Assembly (NCBI GenBank): GCA_900549085.1 | Contig: URMO01000006.1 | Coordinates: 1 to 49,630, forward strand | Source of the DNA: an uncultured Collinsella sp. | GTDB taxonomy: Bacteria > Actinomycetota > Coriobacteriia > Coriobacteriales > Coriobacteriaceae | Length of the DNA: 49,630 bases | Direction of reading: 5' to 3' | Shown: positions 23,071 through 32,329 of the stretch, piece after piece | How positions within the stretch are numbered: position 1 is the stretch's first letter | How the letters are laid out: each line of letters opens with the position of its first letter | Position numbers and translations under genes: made by a program | Notes under the pieces: generated by a model | What the model was told of the DNA's origin: nothing | The model's input: only the letters and a program-made list of their open reading frames with translations | The model's database searches: none

Positions 23071-25140
23071 ATGTCTTCCCAGTTGACGGTTGTTGTCGCC
23101 GGTATCGTGCTGGTCGTGGCCATTGTGGTCGCGCTGGTCATCATGCGCCGCGGCGACTCCCGCTTTACCTACGACACGCAGCACGGAACGGCCCCGCGCG
23201 CCACCGAGGGCGAGGGCAATACGGCCGCTACGGCCTTCAAGGGCCGCTTTTCCATCCTCACCGCGGGCGTGGGTGCGATGTTTGCCGCGCTTGCCGTTAA
23301 GCTGTGGGGCATGCAGATGGTCTCGTCGGACTACTACGACAAGCAGGCCAAGAGCAATCAGACCCGTACCGTTACCACGCCTGCCGTTCGTGGCCGCATC
23401 TTGGACCGCAACGGCGTCGCGCTGGTGCAAAACCGCCCCTCGCTCGCCGTCGTCGCCTATCGCGACCTTGCCGACGACAAGGTACTGGTGCGTCATCTTG
23501 CCAACGTGCTCGGCATGCCGTATATCGCGGTGCTGCGCAACATCCAGGACAATTCCGAAGGCGCGCAGAGCCTGCATACGATCGCGACTGACGTGCGCCG
23601 CTCTACTGTCGCCTACATTCAGGAGCACGCCGGTGAGTTTCCCGGCGTGAAGATCGCCGAGCGCACCGAGCGCCAATACCCGTATGGCGAGACCGCCTGC
23701 CATATCTTGGGCTATACCGGCACCATTACCTCCGAGCAGCTCGAGGCGCAGAACAAGAAGTCGTCGGACGGCAGCGATAGCGCGGCTGGCCAGATCTCGT
23801 ATCAATCGGGCGATATTGTGGGCCAGGCGGGCGTAGAGATTTACTACGAAAATCTGCTGCAGGGCATTCGTGGTGAGCAGACCGTGAAAGTTGACGCCTC
23901 GGGTAATGTGACCGGTCAAGCCGGCGCCGTTCCCGCCAAGGCCGGTTCTGACATTAAGCTTACGCTGGATCTTAAGATTCAACAGGCCTGCGAGACGGCT
24001 CTGGCGAATGCCATTGAGCTTGCCAAGACCACGGGTCATAGCGATGCCGGCAACGGCGCCGTGGTGTGCCTCGATCCCAACAATGGTGAGATTCTGGGTA
24101 TGGCGAGCGAGCCCAAGTTTGATCCGTCGGTGTTCATCGGCGGCGTTTCCAACGACGTGTGGACCGAGCTCAACGACGACAAGGGTTCGCATCCGCTGCT
24201 CAACCGCGCCATTAGCGGCCAGTATATGTCGGCTTCGACCATCAAGCCGCTCTCGGCTCTGGCCGGTCTTGAGTTTGGAACCTATACCTCAGGCCAGACC
24301 ACGAACTGCACGGGCTATTGGACGGGCCTGGGCAAGTCATGGGGTAAGTACTGCTGGCTGCATTCCGGTCACGGCACTATGACGCTGCAGTCCGGTATCG
24401 CCAACTCGTGCGACCCCGTGTTTTACGATATGGGTAAGGCGTTTTTCTACAACGACCAGCATCCCGAGGGTCTGCAAGAGGTCTTTCGCCGTTGGGGCCT
24501 GGGCAAGACCTGCGGCATCGATCTGCCAAGTGAGGGCACCGGTCGCATTCCTGACGCCAAGTGGAAAGAGTCCTACTTTACCGACGCCTCGGCCGAGGAC
24601 CGCAAGTGGAATGCCGGCGACATGACTAACATCGCTATCGGCCAGGGCGACATTTTGGTGACGCCGCTGCAGATGGCGTGTGCCTACATGGGCCTTGCCA
24701 ACGGCGGCAAACAGTATGTGCCGCATGTGTTCTTGTCTGCTGTCTCGCGTGATGGCGACGGCGATGCCTACAAGTACAACGGCAAGGGCAAAAAGAAGCG
24801 CCTGGAGGCCCATATCAATAGCGATGCCGACCTGGCGCTGGTCCGTAACGGCATGCACGATGTGATTTACTCGGCGTCGACTTCGACTGCCGCGCACTTT
24901 AACTCCTTGACCCCCACGGTCTACGGCAAGTCCGGCACGGGCGAGAAGAGCGGCGAGGACGATTACGCGTGGTTTTGCGCCTACGCGCCGGCCGATGAGC
25001 CCAAGTACGTGATTGTCACTGTCTTGGAACAGGGCGGTGGTGGCTCCGATACCGCGCTGCATGTCGTGCGCGATGTCCTCGGTGCCATCTATGATGAGCC
25101 CGACACATCTTCTGCCACGGGCGATTCCTCGGTTCGATAG
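23071..25140 (+). CDS. Class B penicillin-binding protein 2 (elongation transpeptidase)
   Basis: 689 residues. The transpeptidase motifs are SxxK at S389-T-I-K392, SCD (446-448) in place of SxN, and KSGTGEKSG near the C-terminus for KTG. The dimerisation/pedestal domain starts at VRGRILDRNGVALVQNRPS. There are two hydrophobic N-terminal helices (about 6-25 and 62-80) separated by a charged stretch, where a single anchor is usual. It crosslinks peptidoglycan made by RodA, which is encoded 9 bases downstream. GGGAGG precedes the ATG. Confidence 0.94.
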   Translation: MSSQLTVVVAGIVLVVAIVVALVIMRRGDSRFTYDTQHGTAPRATEGEGNTAATAFKGRFSILTAGVGAMFAALAVKLWGMQMVSSDYYDKQAKSNQTRTVTTPAVRGRILDRNGVALVQNRPSLAVVAYRDLADDKVLVRHLANVLGMPYIAVLRNIQDNSEGAQSLHTIATDVRRSTVAYIQEHAGEFPGVKIAERTERQYPYGETACHILGYTGTITSEQLEAQNKKSSDGSDSAAGQISYQSGDIVGQAGVEIYYENLLQGIRGEQTVKVDASGNVTGQAGAVPAKAGSDIKLTLDLKIQQACETALANAIELAKTTGHSDAGNGAVVCLDPNNGEILGMASEPKFDPSVFIGGVSNDVWTELNDDKGSHPLLNRAISGQYMSASTIKPLSALAGLEFGTYTSGQTTNCTGYWTGLGKSWGKYCWLHSGHGTMTLQSGIANSCDPVFYDMGKAFFYNDQHPEGLQEVFRRWGLGKTCGIDLPSEGTGRIPDAKWKESYFTDASAEDRKWNAGDMTNIAIGQGDILVTPLQMACAYMGLANGGKQYVPHVFLSAVSRDGDGDAYKYNGKGKKKRLEAHINSDADLALVRNGMHDVIYSASTSTAAHFNSLTPTVYGKSGTGEKSGEDDYAWFCAYAPADEPKYVIVTVLEQGGGGSDTALHVVRDVLGAIYDEPDTSSATGDSSVR

Positions 25141-25149
25141 GAGGTTGCG

Positions 25150-26376
25150 ATGGATTTTTCGCCGGCGGACCTGTTCCGCTCAACTAAAACCGGTTCTCGC
25201 AGCAGCCTGGACCGTGTCAACAAGCAGCTTTCGGCCTCGCGCGGTACGTTTCGCCAGAAGGTGCACATCGGCGTGCTGCTGGCAGCCTTGGCGCTCGTAG
25301 CCTATGGTGCCATCATCATTTGGTCGGCCTCGCAGTTTAAGGCCGACGCCTCATTCTCGCGCCACCTGTTGGGCATCGGCATCGGTACGGTGCTTGCGGT
25401 GCTCGTCTGGCGTACCGATCTGCGCGGCATCTCTAACTTCTCGACGGCGCTGCTCGTCATCGATCTCATTGTGATTTTCTCGCCTAAGATTCCGGGTCTG
25501 TCCTATACGGGCGGTCTGGGCATGACGGGCTGGATCAAGATTCCCGGTATCGGCCTTACCTTCCAACCGGTCGAGCTTGCCAAGCTCATCACGATCTTCT
25601 TTATCGCCACGCTTGGTTCGCAGTACAACGGCCGCATCGATACCGCCCGCGACTACATTAAGCTCTGTGGCATGCTCTCCGTTCCGTTTTTGGCCGTCGT
25701 CGCCATGGGCGACCTGGGTTCGGGCCTGGTCGTGTTGGTGTCGGGTGCCGTTGTGATCTGCATGAGCGGTGCGCGTCGCGAATGGGTGCTGTCGACCTTG
25801 GCGCTGCTTGTGGGCCTGGTGGCGCTCATCCTGGCGCTCGATTCGGTGCTCGATTCTCTTTTGGGCCATGACGTTTTGATCAAGCAGTACCAGATGAACC
25901 GACTGACCGTCTTTATCGACCCCGATAATGCCGATTCGGATGATGCCTACAACCTGCAGCAGTCGCTCATTGCCGTCGGCTCGGGTGGCTTTTTCGGTAA
26001 AGGGCTGGGCCATGCGACGCAGTCTGCCGGTGGCTTTCTGCCCGAGTTCCACACCGACTTCGTCTTCGCCTTCCTGTCCGAGACGTTCGGCTTCTGCGGC
26101 TCCTTTTTGCTCCTGTGCCTCTACGTGCTGCTGATTTTCTCGACGATCCGCGTTGCCTTTAAGTGCGAGTCGCTGTTCTTGCGCCTATCGTGCGTGGGCA
26201 TCGTCGGCATGTGGGCGTTCCAGACCTTCGAGAACATCGGCATGTGCATCGGCATGATGCCGATTACCGGTATTCCGCTGCCATTTATTAGTTTTGGTTC
26301 GTCCTCGATGATGATTCAGTTGCTGACGGTGGGTATCGTACAATCCATATGGCGGCATCGTTCGGGCGCCGCGTAA
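25150..26376 (+). CDS. rodA: Peptidoglycan glycosyltransferase RodA (SEDS family)
   Basis: 408 residues, about ten membrane helices. SEDS landmarks are GWIKIPGIGLTFQPVELAK, the long loop QSLIAVGSGGFFGKGLGHA, PEFHTDFVFAFLSETFGF and the C-terminal ITGIPLPFISFGSSSM. SEDS enzymes polymerise lipid II into glycan, and this one pairs with the class B PBP just upstream. GGAGG precedes the ATG. Its position in an mre operon marks it as RodA rather than FtsW. Confidence 0.95.
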   Translation: MDFSPADLFRSTKTGSRSSLDRVNKQLSASRGTFRQKVHIGVLLAALALVAYGAIIIWSASQFKADASFSRHLLGIGIGTVLAVLVWRTDLRGISNFSTALLVIDLIVIFSPKIPGLSYTGGLGMTGWIKIPGIGLTFQPVELAKLITIFFIATLGSQYNGRIDTARDYIKLCGMLSVPFLAVVAMGDLGSGLVVLVSGAVVICMSGARREWVLSTLALLVGLVALILALDSVLDSLLGHDVLIKQYQMNRLTVFIDPDNADSDDAYNLQQSLIAVGSGGFFGKGLGHATQSAGGFLPEFHTDFVFAFLSETFGFCGSFLLLCLYVLLIFSTIRVAFKCESLFLRLSCVGIVGMWAFQTFENIGMCIGMMPITGIPLPFISFGSSSMMIQLLTVGIVQSIWRHRSGAA

Positions 26377-26394
26377 CCGCTGGAGGGGTTTGCT

Positions 26395-27324
26395 ATGAAG
26401 ATTCCCGTGGACAAGCTGACCCGCGTCTTTAAGATGGGCGCGACCACCAAGAAGGATTCCGACACGCCGGTTCGCGTGTCCGTCTACCTCGATTCGTCTG
26501 CCTCGCGTTTTTTGGTCGAGACGGTGCGCGATGCCTTCGTGCCGCAGACGACGTCGGGCATTGTGCGCGTTGAGCGCCTGGGTGAGGACCGTATCGTCCC
26601 CAAGACCGATACCGATGTGGTGCTGGTGCTTTCGTGCGGGTCTGACCGCCTTGAGAGCGCCGTGCAGGAACTCGTGATTGCCGGCGCCCCCGTGTGCGTG
26701 CTGGCCGAGTCCGCTGTCGAGGTGCCTTTTATCCAGGAGTCCACGCCCATGCTCGGCGCGGTGGCGGCTACCGATAAGACGTATCTGCTCGAGACGCTCG
26801 CTCGCTGGATTCTCGACCGCACGGACAAGGAGACAGCCTTTGCGGCGAACTTTGCCTTTATGCGTATCGCCGCCGCCAACCGCATCATCACCTCGTGCGC
26901 GCTTACCAATATGGCGACGGGTGCGCTGGTGTTTTTGCCGGGGGCCGATTATCCCGTTATGGCGCTGGCGCAGGTGGGCATGCTCTTTGAGCTCGCGGCC
27001 ATCTTTGGACGCGGTATTAAGCCCGAGCGCGGCTACGAGGTCGCGGGCGTGCTTGCCGGCGGCTTGGTGCTCCGCGCCGTCACCCGCGCCCTGGTAAAGC
27101 AGACGCCGCATATCGGGTTTGTCGTCAAGGCGCTGACCGCCGCCGCGGGCACCTATGGTATGGGCCGTGCGCTCGTTTCGCTGTATGAGCGCGACATCGA
27201 TTACAGCCGTGCCAACGAGGTGGCTGCCGCCACGTTCTCGCGCGTTCGCGACCTGGTGACCACGGTTGCCGGCGCTACTCGTCCCATGGGTCCCTTTGAG
27301 GACGCATCCGATCTCGCTGCTTAG
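26395..27324 (+). CDS. DUF697-like membrane-associated protein
   Basis: 309 residues from ATG 26395 after GGAGGGG. Residues 25-120 look like a small alpha/beta domain (VRVSVYLDSSASRFLVETVR, VLVLSCGSDRLESAVQELV). From about 160 the pattern IAAANRIITSCALTNMATG with LPGADYPVMALAQVGMLFELAAIFG resembles DUF697, the hydrophobic domain often joined to YcjF-type GTPases. The GTPase itself is absent here. Its role is unknown. Lying 18 bases after rodA, it is probably expressed with the wall-elongation genes. Confidence 0.6.
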   Translation: MKIPVDKLTRVFKMGATTKKDSDTPVRVSVYLDSSASRFLVETVRDAFVPQTTSGIVRVERLGEDRIVPKTDTDVVLVLSCGSDRLESAVQELVIAGAPVCVLAESAVEVPFIQESTPMLGAVAATDKTYLLETLARWILDRTDKETAFAANFAFMRIAAANRIITSCALTNMATGALVFLPGADYPVMALAQVGMLFELAAIFGRGIKPERGYEVAGVLAGGLVLRAVTRALVKQTPHIGFVVKALTAAAGTYGMGRALVSLYERDIDYSRANEVAAATFSRVRDLVTTVAGATRPMGPFEDASDLAA

Positions 27325-27333
27325 GGGTTTCTT

Positions 27334-29211
27334 TTGCGCGCTGTGTACCAAGACTGTTTTCATTTGATTGAGCCCCTGCTCGCAAAGGTCGAGAAGCCGA
27401 GTCGCTATATCGACCATGAGTGGGGCACGCTCTCCAAGGCCGATGCCGACTATCGTTGCTGCATGATTTACCCGGATGTGTACGAGGTTGGCCTGCCCAA
27501 CCAGGGTATTGCCATCCTGTACAACATCCTCAATCAGGCCGAGGGCATTTCCTGCGAGCGCGGCTATGTGCCGTGGCCCGATATGGGCGATGCCATGCGC
27601 GAGGCTGGTATCCCGCTGCTGTCGCTCGAGGGCGCAGCACCCGTGGCCTCGTTCGATATCGTCGGCATGCACGTGCCGCATGAGATGGCCGTGACAAACT
27701 TTCTCGAGGCCCTCGATCTAGCCGGCATTCCGCTGCTGGCGGCCGACCGCACCGAGGACGACCCCATCATCATTGCCGGTGGTCCCTCGGTCTATAACCC
27801 CGAGCCGTATGCAGCCTTCTTCGATGCCATCCTCATTGGCGAGGGCGAGGAGTCGCTGCTCGAGGTTTGCCAGCTGCATCGCCGCTTGCGCGACGAGGGC
27901 GTCTCGCGCGCTCAGATTGTCGAGCAGCTCGCGACGGTCGGTGGCACCTATGTGCCGTCGCTCTACGAGGTGCGCCATGACGAGCCCTGTTCGCCGCATG
28001 GCTACACCGTGCCGCGCGAAGGCAAGGACGTCCCGCCGGTAGTCTATAAGCGCGTCGTTGAGGACTTTGGCGCTACCAATCCGCTGTCGCAGTCGTGCGT
28101 GCCCTACGCGCAGCTCGTTCACGATCGCCTGTCTATCGAGATTCTGCGCGGCTGTGCCCGCGGCTGCCGTTTTTGCCAGGCCGGCATGACCTATCGCCCG
28201 GTGCGCGAGCGCTCGGCCGACCAGATTGTGTCCTCGGTGATTCAGGGCCTGGAAAAGACCGGCTATGACGAGGTGTCGCTTACCTCGCTTTCGACCACCG
28301 ATCACTCCTGCATCCGCGATGTGCTCGGTCGCCTTAACCGCCGTCTGGAAGATACGGGCATTCGCGTGTCCATTCCCTCGCAGCGCCTGGATTCGTTTGG
28401 CGTGGATATGGCCGAGTCGGTCGCCGGCGAAAAGAAGGGCGGCCTGACGTTTGCCCCCGAAGCCGGCAGTCAGCGCATGCGCGACATCATCAACAAGAAC
28501 GTGACCGAGGAGGACTTGGACCGTGCGGCCAAGGCGGCCTTCGAGGCTGGCTGGAACCGCATGAAGCTCTACTTTATGATGGGTCTTCCCGGCGAGCGTG
28601 ACGAGGATATCGTGGCCATCGCCAACCTGGCCGACCACGTGCTCGAGCTTGGCCGCTCCGTGGTTCCCAAGGCACGTCGCGGCTCCATCTCGGTGTCCAT
28701 CTCGGTGTCGGTGTTTATTCCCAAGGCCGCCACTCCGTTCCAATGGTGCCCGCAACTCGATTACGACGACGTCAAGCGCCGTCAGAAGCTCCTCATCACG
28801 AGCGTGCGCAACCGCGCCGTACGCGTGCACTACCACGATGCCGAGACCTCGCTCGTCGAGGCCGCGCTGTCTCGCGCCGGCCGTGACATGACACCTGTCA
28901 TCATTGACGCCTGGCGTGCGGGCTCGCGTTTTGACGCCTGGGTGGAGCATTTCTCGCTCGATAACTGGAAGTCGGCTGCTGCCAAAAACGGCATCGATCT
29001 CAACGAGCTCGTGCACCTGCCCTACGAACTGGACTGGCACCTGCCCTGGGAGCACGTGAGCCCCGGCTGCTCGCGCGGCTTTCTCGAGCGCGAATACCGC
29101 CGCTCGCTGGAGGGCGTCACGACGCCCGATTGCACCCGCACGTCGTGCACCGGCTGTGGAATCTGCCCCACGCTCCATGCCAAGAACGTATTGGTGGGTG
29201 ATCGCGCATGA
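27334..29211 (+). CDS. B12-binding-domain radical SAM protein (TIGR03960 type)
   Basis: 625 residues from TTG 27334. The N-terminal half has the alpha/beta B12-like fold (YPDVYEVGLPNQGIAILYNILN, GGPSVYNPEPYAAFFDAILIGEGEE). The radical SAM cluster motif is C274-x3-C278-x2-C281 (CARGCRFC), followed by SLTSLSTTDHS and FAPEAGSQRMRDIINKN. The C-terminus has a second cysteine group, CTRTSCTGCGIC, likely another iron-sulfur site. The family is linked to tRNA or RNA modification by context only. It overlaps the next gene by 4 bases (ATGA), the usual partner arrangement. Confidence 0.9.
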   Translation: MRAVYQDCFHLIEPLLAKVEKPSRYIDHEWGTLSKADADYRCCMIYPDVYEVGLPNQGIAILYNILNQAEGISCERGYVPWPDMGDAMREAGIPLLSLEGAAPVASFDIVGMHVPHEMAVTNFLEALDLAGIPLLAADRTEDDPIIIAGGPSVYNPEPYAAFFDAILIGEGEESLLEVCQLHRRLRDEGVSRAQIVEQLATVGGTYVPSLYEVRHDEPCSPHGYTVPREGKDVPPVVYKRVVEDFGATNPLSQSCVPYAQLVHDRLSIEILRGCARGCRFCQAGMTYRPVRERSADQIVSSVIQGLEKTGYDEVSLTSLSTTDHSCIRDVLGRLNRRLEDTGIRVSIPSQRLDSFGVDMAESVAGEKKGGLTFAPEAGSQRMRDIINKNVTEEDLDRAAKAAFEAGWNRMKLYFMMGLPGERDEDIVAIANLADHVLELGRSVVPKARRGSISVSISVSVFIPKAATPFQWCPQLDYDDVKRRQKLLITSVRNRAVRVHYHDAETSLVEAALSRAGRDMTPVIIDAWRAGSRFDAWVEHFSLDNWKSAAAKNGIDLNELVHLPYELDWHLPWEHVSPGCSRGFLEREYRRSLEGVTTPDCTRTSCTGCGICPTLHAKNVLVGDRA

Positions 29212-30020
29212 GTGAGCGCTTGACCGACAATCCCTCGCTCTTTAGGCTTCGCGTTCGCTATGGCAAGCGCGACCGTCTTAAGTACCTGGGCCATCTCGAA
29301 GTGATTCATACCATTGAGCGCATCGTACGTCGCGCGGGGCTGCCCTATGCCGTGACGCAGGGCTTCTCTCCGCACATGCGCGTGGGCTTTTCGTCGGCGC
29401 TGCCCGTGGGCACGTCGTCGACCTGCGAGTGGTATGACCTGTTTATGACCGAGTTCGTCGCACTCGATGAGGCGTTTGAGCGCCTGGTCGCGGCGTCCCC
29501 TGCCGATTTGGCGCCTATCGAGGCCGCCTACATCGACGTGCGCACGCCGGCGCTGACGGCTGAGCTTACGCGTCTGTCGTACCGCATCGACTTGCACCTG
29601 GACCCCGAGGCCCCCGTGAGCGCCGACGAGGTGCGTCGCGCTGTCGATACGCTGCGCGCGGGCCACGGCATCGACTACGCTCGTGGCAAAAAGAGCAAAC
29701 GCCTGGACCTTGACCACACTCTGGTGGGCTATGAGCTCACGGCAGGGGAGCGCCCGGACCATCTGGTGCTCATGCTCGACACCCATGCCGATAACGAGGG
29801 CTCCATGCGTCCGGAAATTTTGCTTTCTGCCGCTGATGTTTTGTTGCAGGGCTTGACCCCGGGCGTCGATGCACCTATTGTTTCCACCGGTATGCAAGAC
29901 CTCGTGACCATCTGCTCCTACGATGTCGAGCGTCAGAATCAAGCATGCGAGGACGACGAGGGCCGACTCGTCAGCCCCATACCTGTGCGAACTTGTGGAT
30001 TTGCTCCACATACTCGTTGA
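29208..30020 (+). CDS. Radical-SAM-associated DUF2344 protein (TIGR03936 type)
   Basis: 270 residues. LRVRYGKRDRLKYLGHLEVI and GFSPHMRVGFSSALPVG are the hallmarks of this family, which is almost always encoded directly after, or fused to, the TIGR03960 radical SAM protein. The start ATG overlaps the partner stop codon. The exact substrate of the pair is not known to me. Its last bases hold the -35 box of the rplU promoter, so the wall/radical-SAM operon ends here. Confidence 0.9.
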   Translation: MSERLTDNPSLFRLRVRYGKRDRLKYLGHLEVIHTIERIVRRAGLPYAVTQGFSPHMRVGFSSALPVGTSSTCEWYDLFMTEFVALDEAFERLVAASPADLAPIEAAYIDVRTPALTAELTRLSYRIDLHLDPEAPVSADEVRRAVDTLRAGHGIDYARGKKSKRLDLDHTLVGYELTAGERPDHLVLMLDTHADNEGSMRPEILLSAADVLLQGLTPGVDAPIVSTGMQDLVTICSYDVERQNQACEDDEGRLVSPIPVRTCGFAPHTR

Positions 30021-30045
30021 CGGGGGTATTATCGCCTGCTACTAT
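30017..30045 (+). promoter_or_regulatory. Promoter of rplU-rpmA
   Basis: TTGACG (30017-30022), a 17-bp spacer and TACTAT (30040-30045). The -35 box overlaps the stop codon of the upstream gene. Confidence 0.75.
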
Positions 30046-30087
30046 ATTCGGCTGTTGCACTAACTGATGCATGAAGGGCAAGTAAAC

Positions 30088-30462
30088 ATGTACGCAATCG
30101 TTAACACGGGCGGCAAGCAGTACAAGGTCGCCACCGACGATGTCATCACCGTCGAGAAGATCGAGGGCAATGAGGGCGATAAGATCACCCTGCCGGTTAT
30201 CTTCCTCAACGATGGTAAGAAGATCGTCACCGATCCCGACAAGCTGGCCAAGGCCAAGGTTACCGCTCAGATCGTTGAGCAGTTCAAGGGCGAGAAGCAG
30301 CTGGTCTTCAAGTTCCACAAGCGCAAGCGCTATCGTCGTCTGAAGGGTCACCGTCAGCAGCTCACCAAGCTGAAGATCGTGAAGGTTCAGGCTACCTCCC
30401 GCGCCAAGAAGGCTGTCAAGGCAGAGGCTGAGGCTGTTGCCGAGGCTCCCGTCGCCGAGTAG
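30088..30462 (+). CDS. rplU: 50S ribosomal protein L21
   Basis: 124 residues from ATG 30088. MYAIVNTGGKQYKV is the family start and FKFHKRKRYRRLKGHRQQLT the RNA-binding core. The last 20 or so residues are an Ala/Glu/Val-rich extension (KAEAEAVAEAPVAE) beyond the usual L21 end. It is followed by rpmA in a two-gene transcript with its own promoter and terminator. Confidence 0.97.
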   Translation: MYAIVNTGGKQYKVATDDVITVEKIEGNEGDKITLPVIFLNDGKKIVTDPDKLAKAKVTAQIVEQFKGEKQLVFKFHKRKRYRRLKGHRQQLTKLKIVKVQATSRAKKAVKAEAEAVAEAPVAE

Positions 30463-30495
30463 ATTACACTCGTAACGAAAGAGTAGGTATACACA

Positions 30496-30753
30496 ATGGC
30501 ACACAAAAAAGGACTCGGTTCCTCCCGTAATGGCCGTGACTCCCGCGGTCAGCGCCTTGGCACGAAGCGCTATGCCGGCCAGACGGTAACCACGGGCACG
30601 ATTCTCGTCCGTCAGCACGGCACGCACATCCACCCGGGTGAGAACGTTGGCCGTGGCAAGGACGACACGCTGTTCGCGCTGGTCGACGGTACCGTTGAGT
30701 TCCACAAGGGTATCAAGCACAGGGTCAGCGTACGCCCGCTCGCGAACGCGTAA
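30496..30753 (+). CDS. rpmA: 50S ribosomal protein L27
   Basis: 85 residues, starting MAHKKGLGSSRNGRDS. HGTHIHPGENVGRGKDDTLFAL is the signature. The mature N-terminus follows the start codon directly, with no Firmicutes-type leader needing the Prp protease, and no prp gene lies between rplU and rpmA. L27 reaches into the peptidyl transferase centre. Confidence 0.98.
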   Translation: MAHKKGLGSSRNGRDSRGQRLGTKRYAGQTVTTGTILVRQHGTHIHPGENVGRGKDDTLFALVDGTVEFHKGIKHRVSVRPLANA

Positions 30754-30778
30754 TTCACCCTTCATAGAGCACATATGT

Positions 30779-30822
30779 GGGAGGCACTTGAGTTTTAGGA
30801 TTCAAGGGTCTCCCTCTTTTTT
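30779..30822 (+). terminator. Terminator of rplU-rpmA
   Basis: GGGAG (30779-30783) pairs with CTCCC (30810-30814). Inside it CTTGA pairs with TCAAG, and TCTTTTTT follows. It ends just before the obgE ribosome-binding site, so obgE expression depends on readthrough or on a promoter I do not see. Confidence 0.7.
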
Positions 30823-30838
30823 GTAGGAGGCGATTCTG

Positions 30839-32326
30839 TTGTCACAGTTCACCGATATCAGCCGAATTAACGTTTGCGGCGGCGACGGCGGAGCCGGATG
30901 CATGTCGTTTAGGCGCGAGGCATTTGTTCCCAAGGGCGGCCCCGATGGCGGCGACGGCGGTCGTGGCGGCAACGTCGTTATCCAGGCCGACGCTCAGCTT
31001 TCCTCGCTGATCGATTACCGCTTTAAGCATCACTTCCGTGCCGAGCGCGGCACGCATGGCCAGGGTGCCCGCCGCAACGGCAAGAGCGGTGAGGACCTGA
31101 TTTTGAAAGTCCCCATGGGCACTGTGGTCCGCGAGCTCGATCCCGAGACGCAGACTCCGATGTTCGAGATTGCCGACCTGGTGCACGACGGCGAGCGCGT
31201 TGTCGTGGCGCCCGGTGGTGCTGGCGGTCTGGGCAACACTCACTTTGTGACGTCGGTGCGTCGCGCGCCCGCGTTTGCCCAGCTCGGCGAGCCGGCTGAG
31301 GAGCACTGGATCGAGCTCGAGATGAAGCTCATGGCCGATGCCGCGCTTGTGGGCTTTCCCTCGGTCGGCAAGTCCTCGCTCATCGCGCGTATGAGCGCTG
31401 CCCGTCCCAAGATTGCCGACTACCCGTTTACCACGCTTGTGCCCAATCTGGGCATGGTGCGTGCCGGCGAATATTCTTACGTCGTTGCCGACGTTCCCGG
31501 TCTCATCGAGGGCGCGAGCGAGGGCAAGGGCCTGGGTCATCAGTTCCTGCGCCACATTGAGCGCACGGCCCTGATCATGCATGTCGTTGACATGACTGGC
31601 GGATTTGAAGATCGCGATCCGGTTGAGGACTATCGCATTATTAACCGTGAGCTCGAGCAGTATGGTGCCGAGCTTTCGGAGCGTCCGCAGATCGTCGTCG
31701 CCAACAAATGCGACGCTCCGGGTACGGCCGATAAGATTGCCGACCTTAAGCGTGCGGCGCTCGATGATGGTCATATGTTCTTTGCCGTCTCCGCTGTGAC
31801 GGGTGCCGGTCTCAACACGTTGATGCTTGCCGTGGGCGAGCAGGTGGCCAAGCTTCGCGCTGAACTTGCGGTTTCCGATGAGCCGGTCGATCTGCGCGAC
31901 GAGGAGTGGGAGCGTCGCCGCCTGCAGCGCGAGAAGCGCTTCCGTATCGTCCAGGAGGAGCCCGGTGCCTTCCGTGTGGTCGGTCGCGCCATCGAGCGCT
32001 TGGTTATTCAGACCGACTGGGAAAACGAGGAAGCCGTCATCTACCTGCAGCATAAGTTTTCCCGCATGGGCGTTGACGATGCGCTCCAAAAGGCCGGCTG
32101 CCGTGCCGGCGACGAGGTTCGCATTTGCCAGCGCGCCTTTGACTTTGAGGGCGCCGAGGACTTCTCGGAGTTCGAGGACGAGCTCGAGGACGGTAGCGAG
32201 GACCTCGTCGTCGAGGTCGTTGACGTCGCTGATGATAGCTTGGAGGCTGTCGACGCGGTGGATGCCATTGACGGTACCGATGACGCTGTTGCTGCGGAAG
32301 ACGTCGAGACCCCGGAGGGCGAGTAG
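30839..32326 (+). CDS. obgE: Obg-family GTPase (ribosome assembly/stress)
   Basis: 495 residues from TTG 30839 with AGGAGG 8 bases ahead. The glycine-rich Obg domain comes first (VCGGDGGAGCMSFRRE, GGPDGGDGGRGGN). The G domain has GFPSVGKSS (172-180), DVPG and NKCD, and an OCT domain follows (EPGAFRVVGRAIERLV). The final 55 or so residues are an extremely acidic tail (DELEDGSEDLVVEVVDVADD and on). It binds the 50S subunit during assembly and responds to nucleotide state. Here it leads nadD, yqeK and rsfS. Confidence 0.96.
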   Translation: MSQFTDISRINVCGGDGGAGCMSFRREAFVPKGGPDGGDGGRGGNVVIQADAQLSSLIDYRFKHHFRAERGTHGQGARRNGKSGEDLILKVPMGTVVRELDPETQTPMFEIADLVHDGERVVVAPGGAGGLGNTHFVTSVRRAPAFAQLGEPAEEHWIELEMKLMADAALVGFPSVGKSSLIARMSAARPKIADYPFTTLVPNLGMVRAGEYSYVVADVPGLIEGASEGKGLGHQFLRHIERTALIMHVVDMTGGFEDRDPVEDYRIINRELEQYGAELSERPQIVVANKCDAPGTADKIADLKRAALDDGHMFFAVSAVTGAGLNTLMLAVGEQVAKLRAELAVSDEPVDLRDEEWERRRLQREKRFRIVQEEPGAFRVVGRAIERLVIQTDWENEEAVIYLQHKFSRMGVDDALQKAGCRAGDEVRICQRAFDFEGAEDFSEFEDELEDGSEDLVVEVVDVADDSLEAVDAVDAIDGTDDAVAAEDVETPEGE

Positions 32327-32329
32327 GCC

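Noticed and set aside
30463..30495. A prp (ysxB) protease gene between rplU and rpmA
   Set aside because: The gap is 33 bp and L27 has no cleavable N-terminal extension.
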